A stretch of 64,000 nucleotides of DNA from NCBI RefSeq assembly GCF_026210795.1, contig NC_089431.1:3906001-3970000 (forward strand), written 5' to 3'. The DNA comes from Rhizophagus irregularis. Its lineage: Eukaryota; Glomeromycota; Glomeromycetes; Glomerales; Glomeraceae. This document shows, piece by piece, positions 10,553 through 21,582 of the stretch (its first letter is position 1; the number at the start of each line of letters is the position of its first letter). The notes below the pieces were generated by a model that saw nothing but the letters and a program-made list of their open reading frames with translations, was not told the origin of the DNA and searched no databases. The translations under genes and the position numbers were made by a program.

Positions 10553-11358
10553 ATGTCTATTACGTTACTCTGTCTCGTCAAAGGAAACACGACTGCAAAT
10601 GTTTTCTCAGTTAAAATTAGTAGGGACGAACTCAAAAAAAGTTATCAAGGCGGAAAAGGCACCAGAGTTCGACAATTTTCCTACAGAAAAGCTTAAGCTA
10701 TGGAAGGTAGAAATTCCTGACGATCGCGAAGATCTCTTGAGCAATCTCACATTACAAAACCAACCCGAACTACTTGCAACAAAAGAGATTTCGAAGTACT
10801 TCCCTGACTCACTGGCTGAAGAATGTATTCATGTTATCGTAAAATTGCCACGTAAGTGTCTGTTACAGTTCGTAATTTTTCGTCATTTGCCCTAACACAT
10901 TTTCGAGTTCTCAGTTTGGAAGAGGCGTTGTCGTGTATTCCACCACCCATAACATATTCTCCGAAATGCACTACATCAAAGACCACTACATAGGTCAATG
11001 GTGACCCACCAACAAGAGTGCTTCTATGGAGGGATTTTTTCGAGGAAGTGAACAGAGAATGGCATCCTTCACAATGACATTCGGGAGGAAAACATCCTAA
11101 TTAACGATAATGGCGAGATTGACTCCTGGATAGCAAGTCGGGCGGACACAAAAAAGAAGGGAAAGCTTTTTGAGGAGGAACGGCTCAAATATTCTAACTT
11201 GCTAGATAGATATAATGCGTAAGAATTTATTATTTCACAATCTTGTACTGCGATTTCTCGTAATCCTAGTTTCTTATCATTAATAAACATGTATTTATAG
11301 GCATTTCGTAAAGGGCACGGAACAAATTTCCCAGTCACGTAAATGTCAGATGGTTAGT
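10553..11358 (+). pseudogene. decayed Crinkler (CRN)-kinase gene
   Basis: ATG at 10553 opens a CRN N-terminal domain (MSITLLCLVKG, then KVIKAEKAPEFDNF, KLKLWKVEIPDD, HVIVKLP). A run of seven A at 10634-10640 puts the two halves in different frames. After a GTAAGT donor at 10850 and a TTCTCAG acceptor near 10914, the next stretch (YSTTHNIFSEMHYI, RVLLWRDFFEEVNR, GILHNDIREENILIND) carries a kinase-like catalytic loop, HND....N, in at least two more shifted frames. A later part (RADTKKKGKLFEEERLKYSN) ends at an intron (GTAAGA, 11219; TTATAG, 11300) and a short last exon with a TAG near 11358. CRN proteins are modular effectors of oomycetes also found in mycorrhizal fungi; some carry kinase domains. 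The position where a DFG triplet is expected reads GEIDSW. Several independent frame breaks argue for a dead gene. Confidence 0.75.
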
Positions 11359-11359
11359 T

Positions 11360-12170
11360 AGACTGTAGGATTAATCATTGGTAGAAACTCCATCATTTAT
11401 CACGGGCTATGTCCTGAACTTTGAATTTATCTTTGCGTGTATTAATAAAAAATTTTTCTTGGCAAAAGTGATTTGTGATTATTATTTTGAATATTTAGTG
11501 TTATCAATCATGTCAAACGCTCATTTTCTGAAAATTATGGAGGTGATCAGCGCTTGTTAATTTAGACAAATATAAAATGATAGACGTTCAACATAAAGGT
11601 ATGACATAGGTAAAATCGAAAAAAAAACTGACCACTTGTCTATTTTCGTTTTATCAGTTTCAGGTTAAAATAGGTTAAATTGAAACCGGAGATTTGATAT
11701 TAATGCTCCATGGTTGTCTATTGCCGTATTGCGTCCTAGCAGTGACACGATTGACATGATAATCAGGAGAACGTCGGTAAATTGCGTTTATTATTTTTTA
11801 ACGATGGTATCATATTCTTTGATTGTTATGATAGTTATGTCTGCTAGTAAATAATCTTTTTTATTGTCTCTCAATAGTTTATTGTCTTTAACTTCGTACT
11901 AATTTATTGTCTTTACTGTCTTCTCTTCAACATACTTTTGATATTCAAGGAATAGCTTCAATGAAACTGGCCTATTTTTTCATGAAATAGCATAAGGAGC
12001 ATTATGGGATTATCTTATTCAATTATGGTTATGTGAAAATTGCCATGTCGGCATTCATACTAATTAATAAGAACGCCTTTTCGAAGAATATAAAAAGGTA
12101 ACGCTTACATATTTGTATCTTTTTCCACTTTACTCAACTATAGAATTCCTTGCAAAACTGACAATGCATA
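11360..12170. other. intergenic DNA, no gene supported
   Basis: Mixed AT-rich sequence. A 60-codon open frame at 11378 has no recognisable content. Nothing else stands out. Confidence 0.5.
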
Positions 12171-12206
12171 TTATTAATCAATTTCAAACAGAAGACCTAA
12201 ATCGAG

Positions 12207-12868
12207 TCAAAGATCAAAGACCAGATCCATGTTATATATGCAACGGTCCAATATGACCGTCTTGCCGCTCAACCACGCCTGTATAATAATAAACTATACT
12301 CATGTCAATGAACGTGGTTGAGCGGCAAAACGCTCAGCGGACACACCCATCATACTATTTGTACATATACTCTGAAGGGTTCGTTTTGTCCATTTCCTAA
12401 TTGCAGAGAAGATATAAGAATGTTTATTGTGGATCACTGTAGCATACAAGAGTCCAGTACAATTTCAGATGAAGCTGACAAAAAAATTAGTCTTCGGAGG
12501 GCCTACCGTTGAAAGTGAAAGCGTTTTTGAATCAGTTGGAGAGTAAAGGTCCAAATCTTGAGTTAACGGAAATAGAAGAAGACGTGGAGACGGATTGTAT
12601 CACAAATTCACTTCGTGAACAGAGCTCAGATGCATCCAAGTATCGCATCTTGAATAAGAAAATAGATCGAGCTGAAGCTTACTCAAAAAACAAAGGACGT
12701 GAAGTTATGTCTACGAGGCTCGAGGAATTAAAGAAAATACATCAAACCAAAAGTTCACGTAACATTTTTAGCAGGGAGATTAAAAAGAAGCTAAATGATG
12801 TCTCTCCGAGTGTCATTAAAATGAGAATTAGGACCGCAAGAAACATGCGAAATTTTTTCTGTAGTTGA
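12207..12868 (+). pseudogene. decayed RING-like zinc-finger plus coiled C-terminal gene
   Basis: Pieces in order: DPCYICNGPI (12225), then a stop; a 12262-12328 inverted repeat; then LSGHTHHTICTY and KGSFCPFPNC (12333-12400), which resemble the second half of a RING finger (Cys-Gly-His-x-x-His, Cys-Pro-x-x-Cys). This frame stops at 12510 and another opens with VKAFLNQLESK and runs through a charged helical stretch (AEAYSKNKGREVMSTRLEEL) to a TGA at 12866. The C-terminal part resembles a lineage-repeated type of protein ending in a basic helix (SPSVIKMRIRTARNM). The first half of the RING is split and the two main frames do not join by an obvious intron. Probably inactive. Confidence 0.5.
12262..12328. 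repeat. perfect 16-bp inverted repeat in a 67-bp segment
   Basis: TTGCCGCTCAACCACG at 12262-12277 and its exact reverse complement at 12313-12328, separated by 35 bp of AT-rich loop. The arms are much richer in G and C than the context. They sit in the middle of the broken RING finger. Confidence 0.8.
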
Positions 12869-13790
12869 AATAAATAAAAAAAATGATTTTTTTTTTTAAT
12901 GAAACTGAATTGTATTTGCTGAAAATTTACTTGAATTTATACACTTTAATTTATAAAATATATATTTTTTTAATTTAAAGACTCACATTGCTCAATAGAT
13001 TCAACAAATTTCAAGTATTCACATCATTTTTTATTTTTAATATAAAAAAAAACAAAAAAACGCCATCTAACTTAAAAAACAGAGTATTTGAAAAAATTTT
13101 GTAATAATACTTCGAGTTTAACAATAAGTATTTAGTTTAAGAATTATTTTGTACAAATGAGGTGTTTCATTTGACCTGAAATTTTCAATTATGACCGATT
13201 TTAGGCGGCATTACTAGTTTGGCTAGAATTAAGAAAATTTTGACCGGAATTATATTCATGGATCGTTAATTTTAAAATCATTTATCTACACATATACACT
13301 AGTTCGTGTTTAATGCCTCAATTATAATATATCGATCATAGTAAAAAAAAACGGGTGTTACATATTCGCTTTACGTTTTCAAGGTGATGTATTTTATCTA
13401 ATTAATTTACATTGTTACCTCTCTTTTATTTTAGCTTTTCAACATGTTCTGTACTTAAATTGTACTTGTTGAATATCATACAATGTAAAATGCTAAAGCT
13501 TGCATTTTGTTGGATGCAAGGGTTTTATTGAAATTTTAAATCTTCTTATTTTACAATACAATTTTGAAGGATCGATGACAAAAAATAAATTGCTTCATAA
13601 TCTGATGACAAATTAGCTTTTAATTTCCTTGATCTTTTTAATATGATTACAAAAAAAAGAATAATCAAACAGAAAACTCTTATTTATGACTATTTTAGAT
13701 TAAAGAGAATATAAATCAATTGGTAATGTTATAGCCACGATAACAGATATTTAATTTTACACAATAAATATAACCTTAAAATTTAATAAA
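12869..13790. other. AT-rich intergenic DNA with duplicated block
   Basis: No gene. The block at about 13440-13570 (TTGTACTTGTTGAATA ... AATGCTAAA ... GTTTTATTGAAATTTTAAA) matches 19800-19910. The block at about 13655-13745 (CTTATTTATGACTATTTTAG ... GGTAATGTTATAG) matches 21345-21420. These show that the flanks of the A-type TLDc genes were duplicated with them. Confidence 0.6.
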
Positions 13791-13841
13791 ATGAAATTAC
13801 AGTACCTTGATAAATTTGCTTCAAATTTGAAAAATATTAAA

Positions 13842-15321
13842 TTAACTTTTTTTTATAATTTGAAAGACTTCATATTCCTCCGCAAAGAACCTATCTTCAA
13901 TTTTTCTGATTCGCTTTTTGTAAGAACATTTTTTACTATAACTCTTATCGCGATCCCTTATAGTAAGGTCATCACCTTGTTTGCCAAATAATGGACCGCA
14001 ATTACGTGCATTAAATATAGCAGATTGTTCATCCTTCACACGACTTAAAATATGTTTTTCGATACTATCAACACTCTCAAAAGAGAATATAAAACTATCC
14101 TTAGTAACGCTATAACTACATTCAGATTTCCACTCAATTGGATTATAACCTCCAAGAATTTCGTTGCTGTCATTCACTTTAATGACCGATACAGTGCGAG
14201 ATTGGCCATCACAGATCTCATGGAATTTACTTGGTGCAAAGCCATCACGAGTTCCACGAAGTATTAATTTGAATTCATATGAAGATGTCAACTTATCTGT
14301 AATACTTAATTTATCAATCCATTTCAAGATTAATTCAGCATGTTTAAATGTAATGATATTTGAATCAACATTTATTGATTTACGAGGTTTTGATTTAATA
14401 ATTGACATGCTATCAGGATGTAAGTTTAGTAAGGTACTTAATAAATCCACATATAATTCTTTAGGCAATATATCCCTATAAGGAATTACTGTGTCTGAAA
14501 TTTCCTTAGAAGTTAAATTATAGAATCTAATAAAAGGAATACAATGTTGTAAAGTATTCTTTAATACATTGAAATCGTCTTTTGACAAACTTGCAGGATC
14601 AGAGGAAAGTTCAGGATTTTGAGCATGTCCCCATTTAAGAACATTTTCCCAAACTTGAACTTCACTCATTTGAAGATTTTCATTTTGAATGAGCGAAATC
14701 AAAATTTTTTCTGAAATTAAAGAATAATTTGATGAATTAAATATCTTTTCTGGCTCTTTGGAAATTAAATCAGTACAATATTTTTGAAGTTCCAAGAAAG
14801 AATCATTTACGAAACTCGTTTGATAAATAAAATTAAAATTCTGCTCCATCCAATTGGCATTATTTTTAATCAAAGTTAATTGTAAATATTCAACTAATTC
14901 TTGAAGATTAAGTTCATTGGCGGCAATCAAGATTTTAATGATATCTGAAGTATCATATTTTCCTATCGAAAGACTTCCTCCGTAAATATATCTGAATCAA
15001 ATTATAAAATTATATAGTATTTATTATAATAAAATAATAATTTAATTCTTGCTTCTTTTCTTACCTTAAGATTGCTTGAAAAATTTCAGGTAAAATATTT
15101 GGTAATTTAATATGTGTTAAAATTCCATCATTCTTCTTTTTATTTGTTGACAAAATTCTTCGCAAATAAGGAGAACGATAATTTAAAATAACCATATGAG
15201 CTCGAAATATTTTTACGCTAGGGTCATTACCAACTTCAATTGTAATATCATAATATTCTTCATCGTTCAAGATTTCAAGTAAATTTTGTGATAATTTCGA
15301 TAAAAATTTATTATCACTCAT
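13842..15321 (-). CDS. BTB-BACK-TLDc protein, cluster 2 gene A
   Basis: Exons 15321-15065 (257 nt) and 14991-13842, intron 73 bp (GTAAGA...ATTCAG), 468 aa. BTB starts MSDNKFLSKL. After the intron come YIYGGSLSIG and IAANELNLQELV, then BACK, then TLDc (LILRGTRDGFAPSKF, ARNCGPLF). The short BACK-TLDc linker (KPRKSINVDSN) lacks the NFHKQK segment of the copies at 916 and 3746. It pairs most closely with the broken gene at 21583-23045: same SLSIG sequence, same FVNDSFLEL variant and the same C-terminal YKKRIRKIEDRFFA. This suggests a block duplication covering 13.8-19.6 kb and 21.6-25.3 kb. Confidence 0.93.
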
Positions 15322-15390
15322 TTTAATTAATTTTTTTTCTTTCTATGAAAAAAGAAACTTTACATAAGCTAATTTTGTAATTGGATTAAC

Positions 15391-15428
15391 CTTAAATATT
15401 TGATTTCTGAATCGGGAAATCAAGAATT
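15391..15428 (-). promoter_or_regulatory. conserved upstream element of the 13842-15321 gene
   Basis: Core CTTAAATATTTGATTTCTGA then ATCGGGAAATCAAGAATT, about 70-107 bp upstream of the start. Confidence 0.55.
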
Positions 15429-15747
15429 ACAATCGTTACATTGCTAGTATAATTTTGGTTAATGTGTACAGTGATCTATCGATATAATAATTTAATAATA
15501 TTAGTGATACTTGTAAATTATAATTTTTCGTATTCGACACATTCCTTTCAGCTTTCACTTTTCCCGAATTTATTTTTAAAGATATGATGTAATTCATTTA
15601 CTATATTATGTAAAAGATGTCATGGCATATTTTTTATATTTTTTATTTTTCTAATTTTTATTTTGATTACAATTTTAATGATGCAGGAAAAAAACAAATA
15701 ATAACTCCATGGAATCTGATAAATTTGTGACAAATTCTTAAAGTTTG

Positions 15748-17246
15748 TTAACCGTCCATTTCTTTAATAATTTGAAAAACTTCATATTCCTCTACGGAAA
15801 ACGTATTTTCGGTTTTTCTTATTCGTTTTTTATAAGAATTTTTTCTACAATAACTCTTTTCATAAAAATTATCACCAAATATAGCAAGATCATAACCATG
15901 ATTACCAAATAATGGACCGCAATTACGTGCATTAAATATAGCATGTTGTTCATTCTTCACACAACTTAAAATATGTTTTTCGACGCTATCAACACTCTCA
16001 AAAGAGAATATAAAACTATTATTAGTAACGCCATAAACACGTTCGTCATGCTTCCATTCAATTGGATTATAACCCCCAAGAATTTCGTTACTATTCTTCA
16101 CTTTAATGACCGATACTGTACAAGACTGGCCATCACAGATCTCATGGAATTTACTAGGTGAAAACCCATCACGAGACCCACGAAGTATTAATTTGAATTT
16201 ATATGAAGATGTTAACTTATCTGTAGTACTTAACTTGTCAATCCACTTCGAGATTATTTCCGCGTGTTTAAATGTAATGATATTTGAATCGACATTTTTT
16301 AATTTTCGAGGTTTTAATTTAGCGATTGGCATGCTATCAGGATGTAATAGACTTAAAAAAGTTTTAAATAAATCCACAAATAATTCCTCCGGTAGAATTT
16401 CCCTATAAGGTATTACCGAATCTAAAATTTCTTTTGAAGTTAAATTATAAAATCTAATAAAAGGAATGCAATGTTGTAAAGTATTCTTTAATATACTGAA
16501 ATCATCTTTTGATAATTTTGCAGGATCAGATGAAAGTTCAAGATTTTGAGCATGTCCCCAATTAAGAACATTTTCCCAAACTTGAACTTCGCTCATTTGG
16601 AGTTCATCACTTTGAATAAGAGAAATCAAAACTTTTTCTGAAATTGATGAGAAATTTAATGATTTGAAAATTTTGTCCGGTTCTTTGGATATTAAATCGG
16701 TACAATATTTTTGAAGATCCAGGAAAGAATTATTTTCAAAACTTGTTTGATAAATAAAATTAAAATTTTGCTCTATCCAGTCCGAATTATTTTCAATCAA
16801 AGAGGTTTGTAAATATTTAACTAATTCTTGAAGATTAAGCTCATTGGCAGCAACTAAGATTTTAATAATACCATCTAAAGTATCATATTCTTCAAAAAGA
16901 AATTTTCCTCCATAAATATACCTAAATAAAAAAATTTTTTTAATAATCAAATTAATAAAAGCAAGATAATAATAATTTAAGTTTCTAACCTTAAAATTGA
17001 TTGAAAAATTTCTGGTGAAATAGTTGGTAATTTAATATGTGATAAAGTTCCATCATTTTTCCTTTCATTTTTTGATAAAATTCTTCGTAAATAAGAAGAA
17101 CGATAGTTTAAAATAACCATATGAGCTCGAAATATTTTCACGTTAGGATCACTACCAACTTCAATTGTAATATCATAATATTCTTCATCGTTCAAAATTT
17201 CAAGTAAATTTTGGGATAATTCTGATAAAAATTTATTATCGCTCAT
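15748..17246 (-). CDS. BTB-BACK-TLDc protein, cluster 2 gene B
   Basis: Exons 17246-16990 (257 nt) and 16921-15748, intron 68 bp (GTTAGA...TTTTAG variant with TTTAG acceptor), 476 aa. BTB begins MSDNKFLSEL. Exon 2 opens YIYGGKFLFEEYDTLDG, marking a sub-family (KFLFEEY/KFLFGEY) shared with the genes at 18036 and 23763. BACK contains WENVLNWGHAQN. TLDc contains LILRGSRDGFSPSKF, GGYNPIEWKHDERVYG and ARNCGPLFGNHG, and ends EVFQIIKEMDG. An upstream in-frame ATG at 17291 is not favoured because no paralog conserves that extension. Confidence 0.92.
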
Positions 17247-17303
17247 TGTAAAATTTTTTTTTATAAAAAAAATTCTAAAAGTGCTAATCATGTGATTGGT
17301 AAA

Positions 17304-17342
17304 CTTTAAATATTTGTTTTCTGAATCGGGAAATCAAGAATT
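17304..17342 (-). promoter_or_regulatory. conserved upstream element of the 15748-17246 gene
   Basis: Core CTTTAAATATTTGTTTTCTG then AATCGGGAAATCAAGAATT, about 58-96 bp upstream of the start. Confidence 0.55.
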
Positions 17343-17344
17343 GG

Positions 17345-18035
17345 CAAATCATTATTTGTTAATTCTGGTCGGTAATACTAAATTACTATAATTGGAAAAA
17401 GAAATTAGTCACCTTTGCGGCCAACATTCATAATTCATTGCAGTAAAAATAATTTAAGAGTGATAGCCTATTTATAAATTATAATTTTGCATGTATTCGA
17501 CACATTTCTTTACATATCGCAAACTTAATATGATTTATTCCCATTTAGGTAAGCACGTGTTATACTTGTAATATTAAAATAGTAAAGTAATAAAGCTTAC
17601 TACGTTATTTGATTTTGTCGAAGATCCCAAATAAAAAAATGTAATATAATTCGATGGCGAATAATTTGATTTTTAATTATTTGATCATTTTTATAAAAAT
17701 TACACAATATATAACGGCAAATTCTTTTATCTCTGGTTATATTAGAGAGAATATGAAACTACCATTGTAACCAAATTTTTATATTGAAAAATATCTTCCG
17801 AAAATTCTGCTTTTGATGATCACAAATTTCGAACGATCATGAGATCGAAGAATAATACCCAACTAATTTAAAATTGAACAAATAATGCCGATTTACAGTA
17901 CAATATATTATTAAATAAGTTCATTTTTTAGGTCATTATAAATATATCTTTAATTTATTTTTACAATTTCTATATTACAAATGAATATTTCCAATCTGGT
18001 AATTTGTGACAAACTCTTGGAAGAATGTTAACCGT
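17345..18035. other. AT-rich intergenic DNA
   Basis: No supported gene between the TLDc genes at 15748 and 18036. It is the upstream region of the former and the 3' flank of the latter. Confidence 0.5.
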
Positions 18036-19537
18036 CTATTTTTTAATAATTTGAAAAACTTCATATTCCTCCACAGAAAACCGATTTTCGGTTTTTCTTA
18101 TTGGTTCATAAGAACGTTTTCTACAATAACTCTTTTCATAAAAATCATCACCATATATGGCAAGGTCTTCACCATATTCACCAAATAATGGACCGCAATT
18201 ACGTACATTAAATATAGCATATTGTTCATTCTTCACACGACTTAATATATGTTTTTCGACGCTATCAACACTCTCAAAAGAGAATATAAAACTATTATTA
18301 GTAACGCCATAAACACGTTCGTCATGTTTCCATTCAATTGGATTATAGCCTCCAAGAATTTCGTTACTATTCTTCACTTTAATGACCGATACAGTGCGAG
18401 ATTGGTCATCACAAATCTCATGGAATTTACTAGGTGAAAACCCATCACGAGAACCACGAAGTATTAATTTGAATTCATACGAAGAAGTCAACTTATCTGT
18501 AGTACTTAATTTGTCAACCCATTTCGAGATTAATTCAGCATGTTGAAACGTAATGACTTTTGAATCAACATTTTTTTGTTTGTGAAAATTACGAGGTTTC
18601 AATTTATCGATTGGCTTGCTGTCAGGATGTAAACTTAAATAAGTTCTAAATAAATCCACAAATAATTCCTCCGGTAGAATTTCCCTATAAGGTATTACCG
18701 AATCTAAAATTTCTTTTGAAGTTAAATTATAAAATCTAATAAAAGGAATGCAATGTTGTAAAGTATTCTTCAATACACTAATATCATCTTTTGACAATCT
18801 TGTAGGATCAGAAGAAAGTTCAGGGTGTTGAGCATGTCCCCATTTAAGAACATTTTCCCAAACTTGAATTTCATTCATTTGAAGATTATCACTTTGAATA
18901 AGAGAAATCAAAATTTTTTCTGAAATTGATGAAAAATTTAATGATTTGAAAATTTTGTCTGGCTCTTTGGATATTAAATCGGTACAATATTTTTGAAGTT
19001 CCAAGAAAGAATTATTTTCATTATTTTCAAAGCTTGTTTGATAAATAAAATTAAAATTTTTCTCTATCCAGTCTGAATTATTTTCAATCAAAGAAGTTTG
19101 TAAATATTTAACTAATTCTTGAAGGTTAAGCTCATTGGCAGCAACTAAGATTTTAATAATATCTGAAGTATCATATTCTCCAAAAAGAAATTTTCCTCCA
19201 TAAATATACCTAAATAAAATTTTTTTTTTTAATAATCAAATTAATTAAAATAAGATAATAATAATTGAACAATTACTAACCTTAAAATTGCTTGAAAAAT
19301 TTCCGGTGAAATATTTGGTAATTTAATATGTATTAAAGCTTCATCATTTTTCTTTTTATTTGTTGATAAAATTCTTCGCAGATAAGAAGAACGATAGTTT
19401 AAAATAACCATATGAGCTCGAAATATTTTTACATCTGGGTCATTACCAACTTCAATTGTAATATCATAATATTCTTCATCGTTCAAAATTTCGAGTAAAT
19501 TTTGGGATAATTCTGATAAAAATTTATTGTCACCCAT
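18036..19537 (-). CDS. BTB-BACK-TLDc protein, cluster 2 gene C
   Basis: Exons 19537-19281 (257 nt) and 19209-18036, intron 71 bp (GTTAGT...TTTAG), 476 aa. Exon 2 opens YIYGGKFLFGEYDTSDI and VAANELNLQELVKYL. A small internal duplication, SFENNENNSFLEL, adds residues in BACK where paralogs have SFENNSFLEL. The linker keeps the NFHKQKNVDSK segment seen in the 916/3746 copies, while TLDc matches the neighbour at 15748 (KHDERVYGVTNNS). The gene is therefore a mosaic of the two sub-families. Confidence 0.92.
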
Positions 19538-19602
19538 TATAATTAATATAATTAATTTTTTTAAGAAAAAGAAATTTTCAAAAGAATTTATGATTGGATC
19601 AC

Positions 19603-19639
19603 CTTAAATATTTGTTTCTAAATTTGGAAAACAAGGATT
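19603..19639 (-). promoter_or_regulatory. conserved upstream element of the 18036-19537 gene
   Basis: Diverged form: CTTAAATATTTGTTTCTAAA then TTTGGAAAACAAGGATT. The same variant precedes the gene at 23763, supporting a shared origin of those two upstream regions. Confidence 0.5.
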
Positions 19640-20039
19640 ACAAATCGTTACAAATCATTTTTGTTTAATTCTAGTCAGTAACATTAAATTACTATAATTA
19701 GTAAAGGAGAATTAAGAATTATTATAATCAGCTACAATTTGTGGTTGCAATTCAATAAAATACTATCGTAATATTTTTAGTAATAAGCATATAAAAATTG
19801 ACATGTATTGTACTTGTTGAATAACTTACATTGTAAAATGCTAAAACTCACATTTTTCTGAAGTATGAGTTTATTGAAATTTTAAAACTTTTATTTCGCT
19901 GAAATTTTGAAGAATCTATCTAATTAAAAAAATGTTTGTGTGAGAATTACTGATCCAGATTCTTTATAATTAAGACCCGCTTGATCGGCAAGTCATGTTG
20001 TACCATCTAATCCAATTCCGGTTAATGAAATTTTAACCG

Positions 20040-20640
20040 ATCTAAATTTTTTCGGTTCCCCTTTTTTTTTAATTTTCATTTTTTTTTCTTGAACCGATCT
20101 TTTACAAATGGTTCTTTCTTTTTTTTCAAATTTCTCTTTTCTCTTTCGAAACACTTCCTTTTTTTTCTTTTTTTAAAAAATTTTTCATTTTTTTCCCTCT
20201 TTCTTTTTTTGTTTTTTTTTCATTCTTTTACCCATTTAGATTTTGTTTTTTTTCCAAAACCGAAAAATTATTATTATTTTTTTTTTATTAAATAATCTTT
20301 TAAGACTTATATTATTTTTTTTCAGTCTTTTTTTTCTAGACCATAATTATTATTATTTTTTTTGAATTTTTTTTTCGGTCTTTTTGGACCCTTTTTTTTT
20401 AAAAAAAACCGATTTCTTTCGTTATCCTTTTTCTTTCCCCCAAATTTTTTTTTCTTTTTCTTTTGAATTTTTTTTTTCTCCGGTTGGCTTTTTTTCCAAT
20501 CCGAAATTTTTTTTCCCCTTTTCCTCTTTCGGTTTGACTTTTTTTCTTTCAAACCGAATTTTTTTTTTCCCAAATACATTCTTTCACCATTTAGGTTTGG
20601 ATCGATGTTGCGGCGCCACGGAAATTGCCTTTTTTCCCGA
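20040..20640. repeat. T-rich tract with small CCGATT hairpins
   Basis: The + strand is dominated by T with interspersed C for about 600 bp. Scattered through it are short inverted pairs such as TTCGGTTTGA...TTTCAAACCGAA (20526-20556) and CCGGTTGG...CCAATCCGA (20481-20505). Open frames here are Lys- or Phe-rich artefacts of composition. Confidence 0.7.
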
Positions 20641-20714
20641 TTCTTATTATTAATAATAATATTATTTTGTATCAAGCTCAATAATAGACTAACATAATTA
20701 GTACTTATTTATTT

Positions 20715-20900
20715 ATTTTTTGTAACAATAGATCGTTATAATTAATTTTTCTGGGAATTTTTTTTTTCATAACAATAGATTGTTATATTAATTTTTCTAG
20801 GAATTTTTTTTTTCATATTAATTAGTGAGATATTTTCTTTTTTATAACAATAGATTGCTATAATGAATTTCTATGAGATATGGTAACAATATATATGTAT
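20715..20900. repeat. ~51-bp tandem repeat, about 3 copies
   Basis: AACAATAGATCGTTATAATT AATTTTTCTGGGAATTTTTT is followed by two diverging copies (AACAATAGATTGTTATATTA, AACAATAGATTGCTATAATG). Each contains a near-palindromic AACAATAGATYGTTAT core. Confidence 0.7.
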
Positions 20901-21580
20901 ATTTTTTCAACAGAGGATGTAATTTTTTTTAAATTTTTTAAGATAAAAAAAAAAGGATTTTTTTTTGTAACAATGTAACAATAAACTAGTACTTATACAA
21001 AATTGATTTTGTAATGAATTTATAAATTTCACAGTACTACAACATTTGTTTCGTGTGATAAATAAAATTTTCATTTAATAATAATATTTCATATAGTATT
21101 GTATAACACTTGCACGCAATTCATTATTATTTGTATAATCATATAAATTGTGTAATTTATTACATTTATTTCCTACTAATGCCATTATTATAATAATAAA
21201 AAACTAGACCTATTCACACTGCATGGCAAATAAAATATCAGTGTGTTATTAACTTATTATTACTCTCTTACTTGATGGGCAAGTATCATCTCCGGCGCAA
21301 CGCGACGGCTTATGCCTAACATGATTTCAAAAAAAAAAACAATAAAACGGAAAATTCTTATCTATGACTATTTAAATTAAAGAGAATATAAACCATTACT
21401 ATTGGTAACGTCATAGTAGCTAACGATCAGATTTCAATTTGGTTGAATTGTCTCTATAAATTTTTATCTTTGAAAACAAAGAATTAATAAATAAGTACAT
21501 AATTAATTATACACAATTTTTGAAACTAAAATTTAAAGATGTAAAAAAATGAAAATAAATTTGCTACAAATATTGATGAA
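20900..21580. other. AT-rich intergenic DNA
   Basis: No gene. A short GC-richer patch (CATCTCCGGCGCAACGCGAC) is at 21288-21310. From about 21345 it matches the 3' flank of the 13842 gene. Confidence 0.5.
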
Positions 21581-21582
21581 TA

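Noticed and set aside
20089-20681. Phe-rich and Lys-rich frames
   Set aside because: Products of the T-rich tract; no domain and no complexity.
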